Under the pieces are notes generated by a model. That model was not told where the DNA came from and made no database searches. It was given only the letters and a program-made list of their open reading frames with translations. The position numbers and the translations under genes are program-made. A stretch of DNA of 32,967 bases from a bacterium (GTDB lineage Bacteria; Electryoneota; RPQS01). Shown one piece after another: positions 21,453-28,581 of the stretch. The stretch is taken from contig JAHJDG010000137.1 of NCBI GenBank assembly GCA_018812265.1, positions 1 to 32,967 on the forward strand. Direction: 5' to 3'. Each line of letters begins with the position of its first letter. Positions within the stretch are counted from its first letter, which is position 1.

Positions 21453-22751
21453 CTACGATACAATCGCTCCGAAAATCAATCCTGTGATCGTCGCCATCAC
21501 CACCACCAGCACGATGAACACCGCCGTCTTTTTCGTTCCGAGCACGCTGCGAATCACCAGCATCGAAGGCAGCGACAGCGCGGGACCCGATAAGAGCAGA
21601 GCCAACGCGGGACCCTTGCCCATCCCGCTGCCGAGGAGTCCCTGAACGATGGGAACCTCGGTCAGCGTGGCGAAATACATGAACGCGCCGATCACCGATG
21701 CTACGAGATTCGCGCCCAGCGAGTTCCCGCCCACCAGACCCTCCACCCACTCCGAGGGAATAAGTCCCTCGTGACCGGGACGACCGAGCGCCGCTCCCGA
21801 AATCAAGACTCCGTAGAAAAGCAGCGGCAGAATCAGTTTGGCGAACGTCCATGTGCTGTCCAGCCATTCGCTCAGCTCGCCCTTGCTCGTTCCGGCCACC
21901 AGCGAGAACGTCAGTACGCCCGCCGCGAATGCTATCTGCGGATGCTGCGGCGCGACAACAGCGAGAATCAAGGAAGGAACGGAGGCCAGAATGATCTTAT
22001 AGGTCGAGACCTTGAACCATGCCACCGTCATCGCGGCAAGTAAAGCGGCAAACACGCCGGTAATCCACCATTTCGCACCGAAGATCGCGCTCCACACTCC
22101 CCCGTCGCTCTGCGGACGCGCCCAGTTAGCGAATACCAGAATTCCGATCAGCGCCGCCATGTGCGATGCCGTCTGCCATAGCGGCCGCGAAGTGGAGTCG
22201 GCGGGAATCGGCTGCGCGGCGATGCGCTCCGTGTCTTCCCTGCGGAAGAAGACGTGCATCAGCAAACCGATCACCACGCTGAACAGAATCGCTCCCACCG
22301 CCCGCGCGATTCCGATCTCCATTCCCAGAATCCGCGCGGTGAGAATAATCGCCAAGACGTTGATGGCGGGGCCGGAATAGAGAAACGCACAGGCCGGGCC
22401 GAGTCCCGCGCCCATTCGATAGATTCCCGCGAACAACGGCAGCACCGTGCACGAGCATACCGCCAGCACGCTCCCCGACACCGACGCTACGGCATAGGCG
22501 ACGACTTTCTTCGCGCCCGCGCCGAGATATTTCATCACCGCGCCCTGCCCGACGAACACACCAATCGCTCCGGCGATGAACAGCGCGGGCAAGAGGCACA
22601 GGATCACGTGCTCGCGCGCGTACCAAACCGCCAGCGCCACCGCTTCGCCGAGCGCGCCGGTCAGTCGCGGACTCTCTTCGGGCAGAAAGTAGAAGAGAAG
22701 GAAGACCGCCGCGATCCAGAACAGCGGCTTCCAATCACTACGGAAACTCAT
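21453..22751 (-). CDS. Permease (ArsP/DUF318 type), putative metalloid or organoarsenical exporter
   Basis: With the ATG at 22751, 2 bp after the arsR stop, the protein has 432 residues; an in-frame start at 22784 inside arsR is less likely. About ten membrane segments are seen. The signature AVCSCTVLPLFAGIYRMGAGLGPACAFLYSGPAIN and its C-terminal counterpart LTEVPIVQGLLGSGMGKGPALALLLSGPALSLPS mark the DUF318/ArsP-type permease family, with a vicinal Cys pair (CSC) able to bind soft metals. It probably exports an arsenical or another soft metal across the inner membrane. Control by the adjacent ArsR is strongly suggested by gene order and operator. Confidence 0.9.
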   Translation of the reverse strand: MSFRSDWKPLFWIAAVFLLFYFLPEESPRLTGALGEAVALAVWYAREHVILCLLPALFIAGAIGVFVGQGAVMKYLGAGAKKVVAYAVASVSGSVLAVCSCTVLPLFAGIYRMGAGLGPACAFLYSGPAINVLAIILTARILGMEIGIARAVGAILFSVVIGLLMHVFFRREDTERIAAQPIPADSTSRPLWQTASHMAALIGILVFANWARPQSDGGVWSAIFGAKWWITGVFAALLAAMTVAWFKVSTYKIILASVPSLILAVVAPQHPQIAFAAGVLTFSLVAGTSKGELSEWLDSTWTFAKLILPLLFYGVLISGAALGRPGHEGLIPSEWVEGLVGGNSLGANLVASVIGAFMYFATLTEVPIVQGLLGSGMGKGPALALLLSGPALSLPSMLVIRSVLGTKKTAVFIVLVVVMATITGLIFGAIVS

Positions 22752-22753
22752 CG

Positions 22754-23080
22754 CTACGGCTCGCGCTCGAGTTCCAGCTGCCACTCGGCGCGGGCAGTAA
22801 TCGCCCGTTCAACGCAATCGAAAAACGACAGCACGCACGGCATCCGCAGCTCGTACCAGACCTGCGCACCTCGTTTCTCATCCCGCACCACCCCCGCGTT
22901 TTTCAGCACCGAAAGGTGCTTGGACACGGTGGAGACGTCGGCTCCGATGAGAGCGGTCAGTTCGCAGACACACTGTGGACCTTTGGCCAGCTCCTCCACG
23001 ATGAAGAGCCGGGTTGGATGAGCTAATGACTTGAAAACATTAGCTCTATGGATAAGCCTCGTGTGAGTTCGATCATCCAT
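22754..23080 (-). CDS. ArsR family metalloregulator
   Basis: The 108-residue winged-helix repressor has the ArsR pattern FKSLAHPTRLFIVEELAKGPQCVCELTAL, with the metal-box cysteines Cys37 and Cys39 in the CVC motif, and STVSKHLSVLKNAGVV as recognition helix. A third Cys (MPCVLSF) could complete a thiolate site. It would leave DNA when As(III), Sb(III) or a related thiophilic ion binds. A perfect operator overlaps its promoter. It leads a run with permease, thioredoxin, ArsF-like and ArsG-like genes. Confidence 0.95.
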   Translation of the reverse strand: MDDRTHTRLIHRANVFKSLAHPTRLFIVEELAKGPQCVCELTALIGADVSTVSKHLSVLKNAGVVRDEKRGAQVWYELRMPCVLSFFDCVERAITARAEWQLELEREP

Positions 23081-23098
23081 GTCTCATTCCCATTCTTG

Positions 23099-23124
23099 GT
23101 TATTTGGCAATATAGCCAAATAAC
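23099..23124. promoter_or_regulatory. ArsR operator (10-6-10 palindrome)
   Basis: GTTATTTGGC (23099-23108) and GCCAAATAAC (23115-23124) are perfect 10-bp inverted arms around AATATA. The site covers the -10 and most of the spacer of the arsR promoter and lies 18 bp before the arsR ATG, the usual position for an autoregulating ArsR. Confidence 0.88.
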
Positions 23125-23137
23125 TCTTCATTGTCAA
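23109..23137 (-). promoter_or_regulatory. Promoter of the arsR operon
   Basis: On the minus strand a perfect -35 TTGACA (plus 23132-23137) lies exactly 17 bp upstream of the -10 TATATT (plus 23109-23114). The -10 is the spacer of the operator palindrome, so ArsR would block polymerase directly. Confidence 0.85.
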
Positions 23138-23195
23138 GAGATGAGTCTTGTCCAATTGGTGGTTGCTGTAGGATCACCGATTTCGCGATTCTATG

Positions 23196-24278
23196 CTATG
23201 CCGCCGCCCGGTTGTACTCCTCCACCAACGAGTCCATAAGTTCCTTGACGGAGACAATCTCCGTCGTGCGGTAGGCATTCGCTCCGGCAAACGGGAAACC
23301 GCGAGTGAGATATCCTTTTTGCGCATTGATCAAAGCGAGCGCGATGCAATAGGGACTGTTCTGATAGTCACACGTGATGATGCAGTGATAGGGGCAGCGG
23401 TACGGCTCTTTTTCTCCGCGATTGAGAGCCTCAATGAAAGCGTTACGGATTACCCGTCCCGGCATTCCCACCGGACTCTTGATAATCATGATGTCTTCCG
23501 GCTTCGAGTCAAGATAGGCCTGCTTGAACGTAATGGACGCGTCGCACTCATGGGTGGTGACGAAGCGCGTTCCCATTTGCACGCCGGCGGCGCCCATGTT
23601 CATGAACCGGAAAATGTCCGCTCCCGTGTAGATTCCTCCAGCCGCAATAACCGGAATGGATTGGCCGGTCCTTTGCTCGAAAGGTTGTACGGCTTCGATC
23701 ACCGCCGGCACCAAGTTTTCCAGCGCAAACGCCGGATCGGAAATCTGATCGAGTTTGAATCCAAGATGTCCCCCCGCCAGCGGCCCTTCCACCACCAGTG
23801 CATCGGGCGGATAGTCAAACTTCTCCGTCCACCGTTTGCAGAGCAGAGCCGCCGCGCGAGCCGAGGAGACAATCGGTACCAGCTTGGTTTGTGTGTCTTT
23901 GCCGCGATACTCCGGCATATCCAGCGGCAGCCCGGCTCCCGAAAAAATGACGTCAATTCCCTCTTCAATGGCTGTATGAACCAGCGTCGCAAAATTGGTC
24001 AGCGCCACCATAATATTCACGCCGAGAATCCCGTTCGTGGCTGCGCGGGCCTGGCGGATCTCCCGCCGGAGTACGCGCAAGTTGGCTTCCTGATAGTTCT
24101 GAAAGAAATCCCGCTCCAGCATACCGATTCCGGCCGTGGCGATTACGCCGACACCGCCTTCATTGGCCACCGCCGACGCCAGACCGGACAACGAGATTCC
24201 CACTCCCATTCCGCCTTGAATGATGGGAATTCGAGCCGTCAGATTCCCGATGCGCAGCGGCTTTAACTTGTTAACCAT
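23196..24278 (-). CDS. Nitronate monooxygenase / FMN-dependent NPD family protein
   Basis: This 360-residue TIM-barrel flavoprotein starts with RIPIIQGGMGVGISLSGLASAVANEGGVGVI, the typical NMO/FabK-type FMN-binding start. VEGPLAGGHLGF and PVIAAGGIYTGADIFRFMNMGAAGVQMGTRF are the phosphate-binding and mid-barrel blocks. Near the C-terminus four cysteines (295, 299, 303, 311) form YRCPYHC...C...C, a feature of one subfamily. Candidate activities are nitronate oxidation or an enoyl-ACP reductase-like step. The start has GGAAGAGA upstream. It lies 115 bp upstream of the arsR start, separated by the arsR promoter, and is probably not part of that operon. Confidence 0.92.
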   Translation of the reverse strand: MVNKLKPLRIGNLTARIPIIQGGMGVGISLSGLASAVANEGGVGVIATAGIGMLERDFFQNYQEANLRVLRREIRQARAATNGILGVNIMVALTNFATLVHTAIEEGIDVIFSGAGLPLDMPEYRGKDTQTKLVPIVSSARAAALLCKRWTEKFDYPPDALVVEGPLAGGHLGFKLDQISDPAFALENLVPAVIEAVQPFEQRTGQSIPVIAAGGIYTGADIFRFMNMGAAGVQMGTRFVTTHECDASITFKQAYLDSKPEDIMIIKSPVGMPGRVIRNAFIEALNRGEKEPYRCPYHCIITCDYQNSPYCIALALINAQKGYLTRGFPFAGANAYRTTEIVSVKELMDSLVEEYNRAAA

Positions 24279-24476
24279 AAAATCTCTTCCTGACTTCGTT
24301 CATCTTGGAGAAACGACCTCATCTTTACCCGATCCGTCTCCGCACCAACTCCCACGATTCCGTGATGAGAAAACTCTCGCCGATGTTCTCCACCATTGTG
24401 CAGAGTTTTTCATGGGAACGGCAAATGTGAGTGTGCCTTCGGGGACATGGGGGCGCGCACTGACGTCGAACATCCT

Positions 24477-25040
24477 CTACTCGTCGCTCTGTTTCAATTT
24501 CTCTACGGTGCGGACAAACTCCCGCACGAACTTATGCACGCGGCCGGGGAGTCTATCATCAAGCAGTTTCCCGCCGTCGTCCCAGACCGTGCGCGCTTCC
24601 CGCACGTTGATCTGCTGCGGGATGACGTGCACTCCCAGCACGATGAGCGACTGTCGCAAGTGCGGCATCATCCGCTGCGTTCCCCACAAACCGACGGTCG
24701 CTCCCATCAGCCCCACCACCTTGCCCAGCCACGGTTGTCCCTCCCCGCGCGAGGTCCAGTCCAACATATTCTTGAACGTGCCGGGGATGCTCGCGTTGTA
24801 TTCGGGACAGGCGATCAGCACACCCTGACAAGCCGCCAGCCGCGCCTTCAGCTTCCAGACCGTCTCGGGCAGTCCCCTCTCGTTCTCCAGATCTCCATCG
24901 TAGAGCGGCAGTGGAAAGTCGTGCAGATCTATCAGGTCAATATCCACACCCTCTTTTTCCAGATAGGACACGGCCAGAGAAAGCAGCTTCCGGTTGTAGG
25001 ATGCCGCACGGAGCGAGCCTGCAATGGCGGCAATACGCAT
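24477..25040 (-). CDS. NADPH-dependent FMN reductase
   Basis: The 187 residues from the ATG at 25040 (GTG at 25052 also open) have the flavodoxin-like pattern: RIAAIAGSLRAASYNRKLL for FMN phosphate binding, then LIACPEYNASIPGTFKNMLDWTSRGEGQPWLGKVVGLMGAT, then GGTQ-like GLWGTQRMMPHLR. Members reduce FMN, quinones, azo dyes or chromate using NAD(P)H. It is the last gene of the run AKR, tag, methyltransferase, FMN reductase, with the methyltransferase stop 50 bp upstream. Confidence 0.92.
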   Translation of the reverse strand: MRIAAIAGSLRAASYNRKLLSLAVSYLEKEGVDIDLIDLHDFPLPLYDGDLENERGLPETVWKLKARLAACQGVLIACPEYNASIPGTFKNMLDWTSRGEGQPWLGKVVGLMGATVGLWGTQRMMPHLRQSLIVLGVHVIPQQINVREARTVWDDGGKLLDDRLPGRVHKFVREFVRTVEKLKQSDE

Positions 25041-25090
25041 GGGGTGGATCACGGTTGTCTGGGGATGAAGCCGAAGAAACGGTCAGTGCT

Positions 25091-25834
25091 TTACGCAACG
25101 TAAAAAACGTAGCCGTAATGGTCGGAATATTTACGGAACATGTCAATCTCTTTCTGCAACACCTCCAAGAGCTCCCGTGCCGGTGGATCGTCGGAATGCA
25201 GTGCGCGTTGTCGCACGAGTTCCGTTTCCAAGGGACGATAATAGTCCGTCCACCACGATTCGCTCGGCAGCGTGAAATGATCGAGCAGACGGAAACCGCT
25301 TCGTTCAATGGCCTGCAGGCATTGGCTAACGGATAACATTCCCGGATAGAGACCCGTGAGGTAGTCGGTGATTTCGGCCGGTGCATCGGCGGCAAACCAG
25401 CAGACATCGGTTACGGCCACGCAGCCGTGATCCCTGAGCAACGGTCTCCAGAACGTCAATCCCTGTTCAAAGCCCGCCACTGCGATGGCGCCTTCCGACC
25501 AGATCAGATCGAAACTATCGCGGGCAAATTCCAGTTTCGACATATCACCTTCGACAACGCGAATCCGCTGGCCGAATCCCGCTGTGGCGGCACGCTCACG
25601 CAGCATATCGAGAAACGGAGCATGGTTGTCTAAGGCGACGACGTTCGCAGACGTGTTTCGCGCCAGCACGAGAGTCGGTACTCCACTGCCGCAGCCCATA
25701 TCCAGAATGTTGCGGATGCGTTCGGGATTGGGGATCGCCGCCAGTGCGCGCAACGTGGAGGCTTCGTCGCCGGGGCCTTGACGTGGAAGATTCCCGAATA
25801 TTTCATAGAACAACGCCGGGAATTCTTCGCTCAT
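25091..25834 (-). CDS. Class I SAM-dependent methyltransferase
   Basis: The ATG at 25834 overlaps the stop of tag as ATGA, giving 247 residues; the open frame continues upstream only as overlap. The SAM-binding motif I is NILDMGCGSGVPTLVLARNTSANVVALDN. VVEGDMSKLEFARDSFDLIWSEGAIAVAGF is the motif II/III region, with a catalytic-zone pattern like that of small-molecule methyltransferases. The substrate is not readable from the sequence. The overlap shows co-translation with the DNA-repair gene tag, but a shared role is not implied by that alone. Confidence 0.9.
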   Translation of the reverse strand: MSEEFPALFYEIFGNLPRQGPGDEASTLRALAAIPNPERIRNILDMGCGSGVPTLVLARNTSANVVALDNHAPFLDMLRERAATAGFGQRIRVVEGDMSKLEFARDSFDLIWSEGAIAVAGFEQGLTFWRPLLRDHGCVAVTDVCWFAADAPAEITDYLTGLYPGMLSVSQCLQAIERSGFRLLDHFTLPSESWWTDYYRPLETELVRQRALHSDDPPARELLEVLQKEIDMFRKYSDHYGYVFYVA

Positions 25835-26418
25835 TTTCCTTTTCCTTTGGAAAGTTGGGCATAACGGAAGCAGGTTGTCAAATGATCGTTGACCATTCCC
25901 GCCGCCTGCATGAACGCGTAGCAGATGGTGGAACCGACGAACTTGAATCCCCGCGCTTTGAGATCCTTGCTCATCGAGTCGGACTCGCGCGAGGTGGCGG
26001 GAAGCTGCTTCAGCGTCTTCCACTTGTTGTGAATCGTCTTGCCGCCCGTAAACTGCCAGATGTAGGCGTCGAACGTGCCGAACTCCTTCTGCACTTCGAG
26101 AAACCGCTTGGCGTTCTCGATGGTGGCGGCGATCTTCAGACGATTGCGGATGATGCCCGCATCATTCAGAAGCCTCGCCACGTCCTTCTCTCCATAACGG
26201 GCGATCCGCTTCACGTCATAGTCGTGAAACGCCTTGCGAAAATTTTCGCGCTTGTGCAGAATCGTTTTCCACGACAACCCGGCTTGATTGGCGTCGAGCA
26301 CCATGAACTCGAACAGCTGCCGGTCGTCGTGCAGCGGCTCGCCCCACTCTTCATCGTGGTAGGCGATCATGAGCGCGTCATCACTCGGCCACGGACAACG
26401 GGAGTACGTTTTTAGCAT
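25831..26418 (-). CDS. tag: DNA-3-methyladenine glycosylase I
   Basis: The 195 residues begin with RCPWPSDDALMIAYHDEEWG, the Tag signature. The zinc snap ligands are present at Cys8, His21, His179 and Cys183, the same spacing as in E. coli Tag. QAGLSWKTILHKRENFRKAF is the conserved base-binding region, with the aromatic pocket later. It removes 3-methyladenine from alkylated DNA. It starts 6 bp after the aldo/keto reductase stop and its stop overlaps the methyltransferase start (ATGA), so it lies within one transcription unit. Confidence 0.96.
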   Translation of the reverse strand: MLKTYSRCPWPSDDALMIAYHDEEWGEPLHDDRQLFEFMVLDANQAGLSWKTILHKRENFRKAFHDYDVKRIARYGEKDVARLLNDAGIIRNRLKIAATIENAKRFLEVQKEFGTFDAYIWQFTGGKTIHNKWKTLKQLPATSRESDSMSKDLKARGFKFVGSTICYAFMQAAGMVNDHLTTCFRYAQLSKGKGK

Positions 26419-26424
26419 AGGAAT

Positions 26425-27420
26425 CTACTCGTTCGGACTCAAGTACCCGCCCGCGCTCTCGATGCGCATACGGCGTTCGTCGAGCAGGCGGTCCATCGTT
26501 TTCAAATCTTCTTCGTCAATCGTCCATCCCGCACTGCCCGCCGTCTCTTCGATCTGCGACGGACGGCGCGCGCCGACGATTGCGCTCGTCACTTCCGGCC
26601 TGCGCAGCACCCATGCGACGGAAAGCTGGGCTACCGTCTTGTCGTACTTGGCGGCAATTCCCTTCAATCTCTCCACGGCGTCGAGATTGATCGAGAGATT
26701 CGGTTCCTGATACTCCTTCGTGTTCCGCCGCCAATCATCCTTGGCCACGCGGTTCAGGTCGAACTTGCCGGTGAGAATTCCCGCCTGCATGGGTGAATAG
26801 GCGAGAAATCCGATGTTGTGCTCGCGCATAAAATCGAACGTACCGCGCTCCGGGTAGCGGCGAAGCATCGAGTACGCCGCCTGCAGCGACGCCATCGGTC
26901 GAATCGCCTGCGTATTGTGCATGTGATTCATGTCATACTGGAAATTCGACACGCCCGCGTAGCGAATCTTGCCCGCTTCGATCAGCTCGCCGATGGCTCG
27001 CCAGCCTTCCTCGATGTGTTCGCTGTCGGTCGGCCAGTGGATCTGATAGAGGTCAATCACGTCGGTCTTCAGGCGGCGGAGGCTGTCTTCGCATTCCTTC
27101 TTCACACTGGCCGCGCGGAGATCATTGCCGATTTCGCGTTTCTCGTTCCACACCATCGAGCATTTGGTGGCCAGAATCACGTCCTTCCGGCGGCCGGCAA
27201 TCGCTTTTCCCACCACTTCCTCGCTGTGGCCGAGGCCGTACACGGGAGCGGTGTCAATCCAATTGATGCCCAGTTCCAGCGCGCGATGAATGGCGGCGAC
27301 GGATTCGTTGTCATCCTGCTCGCCCCATCCGAACGCATATCCTCCTCCGCCCACCGCCCACGCCCCGAATCCCACCTCAGTCAGGTGCAGATTGGTAGTC
27401 CCGAGTTGACGGGTTTGCAT
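26425..27420 (-). CDS. Aldo/keto reductase
   Basis: This 331-residue AKR barrel has the catalytic tetrad at Asp56, Tyr61 (DTAPVYGLGHSEE), Lys86 (LATKC) and His128 (YQIHWP). The cofactor motif SAIVGARRPSQIEE near the C-terminus binds NADPH. It is typical of AKR12/13-like or YajO-like reductases of carbonyl compounds. The ATG has AGGAGGAGA upstream at about 6 nt. It is the first gene of the run with tag, methyltransferase and FMN reductase. Confidence 0.96.
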   Translation of the reverse strand: MQTRQLGTTNLHLTEVGFGAWAVGGGGYAFGWGEQDDNESVAAIHRALELGINWIDTAPVYGLGHSEEVVGKAIAGRRKDVILATKCSMVWNEKREIGNDLRAASVKKECEDSLRRLKTDVIDLYQIHWPTDSEHIEEGWRAIGELIEAGKIRYAGVSNFQYDMNHMHNTQAIRPMASLQAAYSMLRRYPERGTFDFMREHNIGFLAYSPMQAGILTGKFDLNRVAKDDWRRNTKEYQEPNLSINLDAVERLKGIAAKYDKTVAQLSVAWVLRRPEVTSAIVGARRPSQIEETAGSAGWTIDEEDLKTMDRLLDERRMRIESAGGYLSPNE

Positions 27421-27453
27421 TCCGTATCTCCTCCTGCAAGAACATCTCTATTC

Positions 27454-27520
27454 TGTCATCCTGAAGCGGCACCGCCGCTGAAGGATATCTCGGGAATGTT
27501 GGGCCCAGCAGGCCCGTGTA
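27454..27520. repeat. TGTCATCC-stem-GAAGGATATCTC element and adjacent hairpin
   Basis: TGTCATCCTGA (27454-27464) is followed by a perfect stem AGCGGC-ACC-GCCGCT (27465-27479) and GAAGGATATCTCGGGA. It has the same arrangement as the units at 21260-21402 but a different core hairpin. A further hairpin GGGCC-CAGCA-GGCCC lies at 27501-27515. The stretch between the AKR start and the Abi-like stop holds no other gene. Confidence 0.55.
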
Positions 27521-27572
27521 TTACAGGCTTTACAACAGTGGCGATTATCTATAACGCTTCCCATTGGGTTTC

Positions 27573-28382
27573 TCAGAAAGGAAGATCATCATTGTCGACA
27601 TCATTATGCGTCTCAGATTGATCGAGTTCTTCCCTTTCACCTTCCATCACGCCAATGAATCGGATTGTGCTGGCCACATGGCTTAAGATTAGGAGGCTCT
27701 CGTTATAGTTCAGTATTGGATTGTCGTGGGCAAGGCTTTGCTCATTCCGTACTTGGTTGAACGCCTCCATAATCGAGATGCTTGACTTCAGAATCCTTTC
27801 TGTCATTCCTGATTCGATTATTCCTTGTTGTCTAAGGCACTTAACATATTCGCCAAACAGGTTATGCAAGGGTTTCTGTTTATCAATCTTAAGGCCATGT
27901 TTATCACACAGTGCGCGTATGTATTTAACGACAAAGGTGTGTAACCGATCAAGTCCAGACTCAGGCTCATTCCTCTCTATGGCCGCTTTGACCGCATCCG
28001 CTAGAACCTCAAAGTCTCGCCCCCCAGACACGATAGAGAACGCTTCAATGTCTTGGACAGGCATACTCTGAAGAAGACGCTCGGCAATATGGTGACAATC
28101 TACCCACAGATTCTGCTGATCAGCGGATGATTCACGGCAGTATTCCAGCATGTCGGCGATTAATCTACCGACAACATGATTTGGCTCTTTGCTCCAGAAA
28201 GCTCGTAGACGGTTTGCCTTTGAGCCGCTGGCGTTTTCATATCGGGCATCATAAATGTCTTTTCCGGTACTTTCAACAATGAATTCCGCAAATCTCCTGT
28301 TTGGGAAATCGAGGACATACCCGCTTCCCATTCCGAAAAGCTTTTCCAGTTTACTTTTCTCTATGGAATTAAGCTCGGACAT
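27573..28382 (-). CDS. Abortive-infection (Abi_C) family protein, candidate phage defence
   Basis: The 269 residues fall in two parts. The N-terminal domain KLFGMGSGYVLDFPNRRFAEF, then SKANRLRAFWSKEPNHVVGRLI, resembles the N-terminal region often fused to Abi_C domains. The C-terminal part, with IMEAFNQVRNEQSLAHDNPILNYNESLLILSHVASTIRFI, is the Abi_C helix pattern (RNE-SLAH). Abi_C proteins are associated with abortive infection, usually through unknown toxicity or RNA effects. The gene looks clearly lower in GC than its neighbours and has an acidic tail. Repeats lie on both sides. Horizontal acquisition is likely. No partner antitoxin is visible. Confidence 0.85.
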   Translation of the reverse strand: MSELNSIEKSKLEKLFGMGSGYVLDFPNRRFAEFIVESTGKDIYDARYENASGSKANRLRAFWSKEPNHVVGRLIADMLEYCRESSADQQNLWVDCHHIAERLLQSMPVQDIEAFSIVSGGRDFEVLADAVKAAIERNEPESGLDRLHTFVVKYIRALCDKHGLKIDKQKPLHNLFGEYVKCLRQQGIIESGMTERILKSSISIMEAFNQVRNEQSLAHDNPILNYNESLLILSHVASTIRFIGVMEGEREELDQSETHNDVDNDDLPF

Positions 28383-28451
28383 ACACAGCGTTGTCAGATT
28401 GTAAAGTTAGTCCTCTCCAGATTCGCCCCGTTGTTACCCACATACTGGCGG

Positions 28452-28492
28452 CGGTCTCCGACCGTCTTTGTTCCACGGGTCAGAGACCCGTG
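28452..28492. repeat. Two short palindromes (CGGTC-TCC-GACCG and CACGGGTC-AGA-GACCCGTG)
   Basis: The first (28452-28464) has 5-bp arms; the second (28474-28492) has 8-bp arms. The core GGTC-AGA-GACC of the second also occurs at 2930-2946. They lie upstream of the Abi-like gene in the 199-bp gap before the S9 peptidase. No terminator T-tract follows. Confidence 0.6.
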
Positions 28493-28544
28493 ACTAGTTA
28501 ATGATTTGGAAATCTACAAACGAGATTGCAGCTCTTCGTAAGCT

Positions 28545-28576
28545 CCTTCATCGCTCATCGTTCATCGCTTATCATT
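28545..28576. repeat. TTCATCG heptad repeat (variant copy 3)
   Basis: Four units of the form YTCATCG (TTCATCG CTCATCG TTCATCG CTTATC) lie just after the S9 peptidase stop. The unit differs by one base from the TTCATCC arrays at 115-150 and 16573-16608, with the same alternating T/C first base. Confidence 0.5.
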
Positions 28577-28581
28577 TGCGG

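Noticed and set aside
23193-24266. Long plus-strand ORF antisense to the NMO-like gene (357 codons)
   Set aside because: It mirrors a gene with clear family motifs. The antisense product is Arg/His-rich with no domain, typical of shadow frames in this GC range.
24279-24476. Decayed gene between the FMN reductase and NMO genes
   Set aside because: The 198 bp have no frame or motif resembling neighbouring families.
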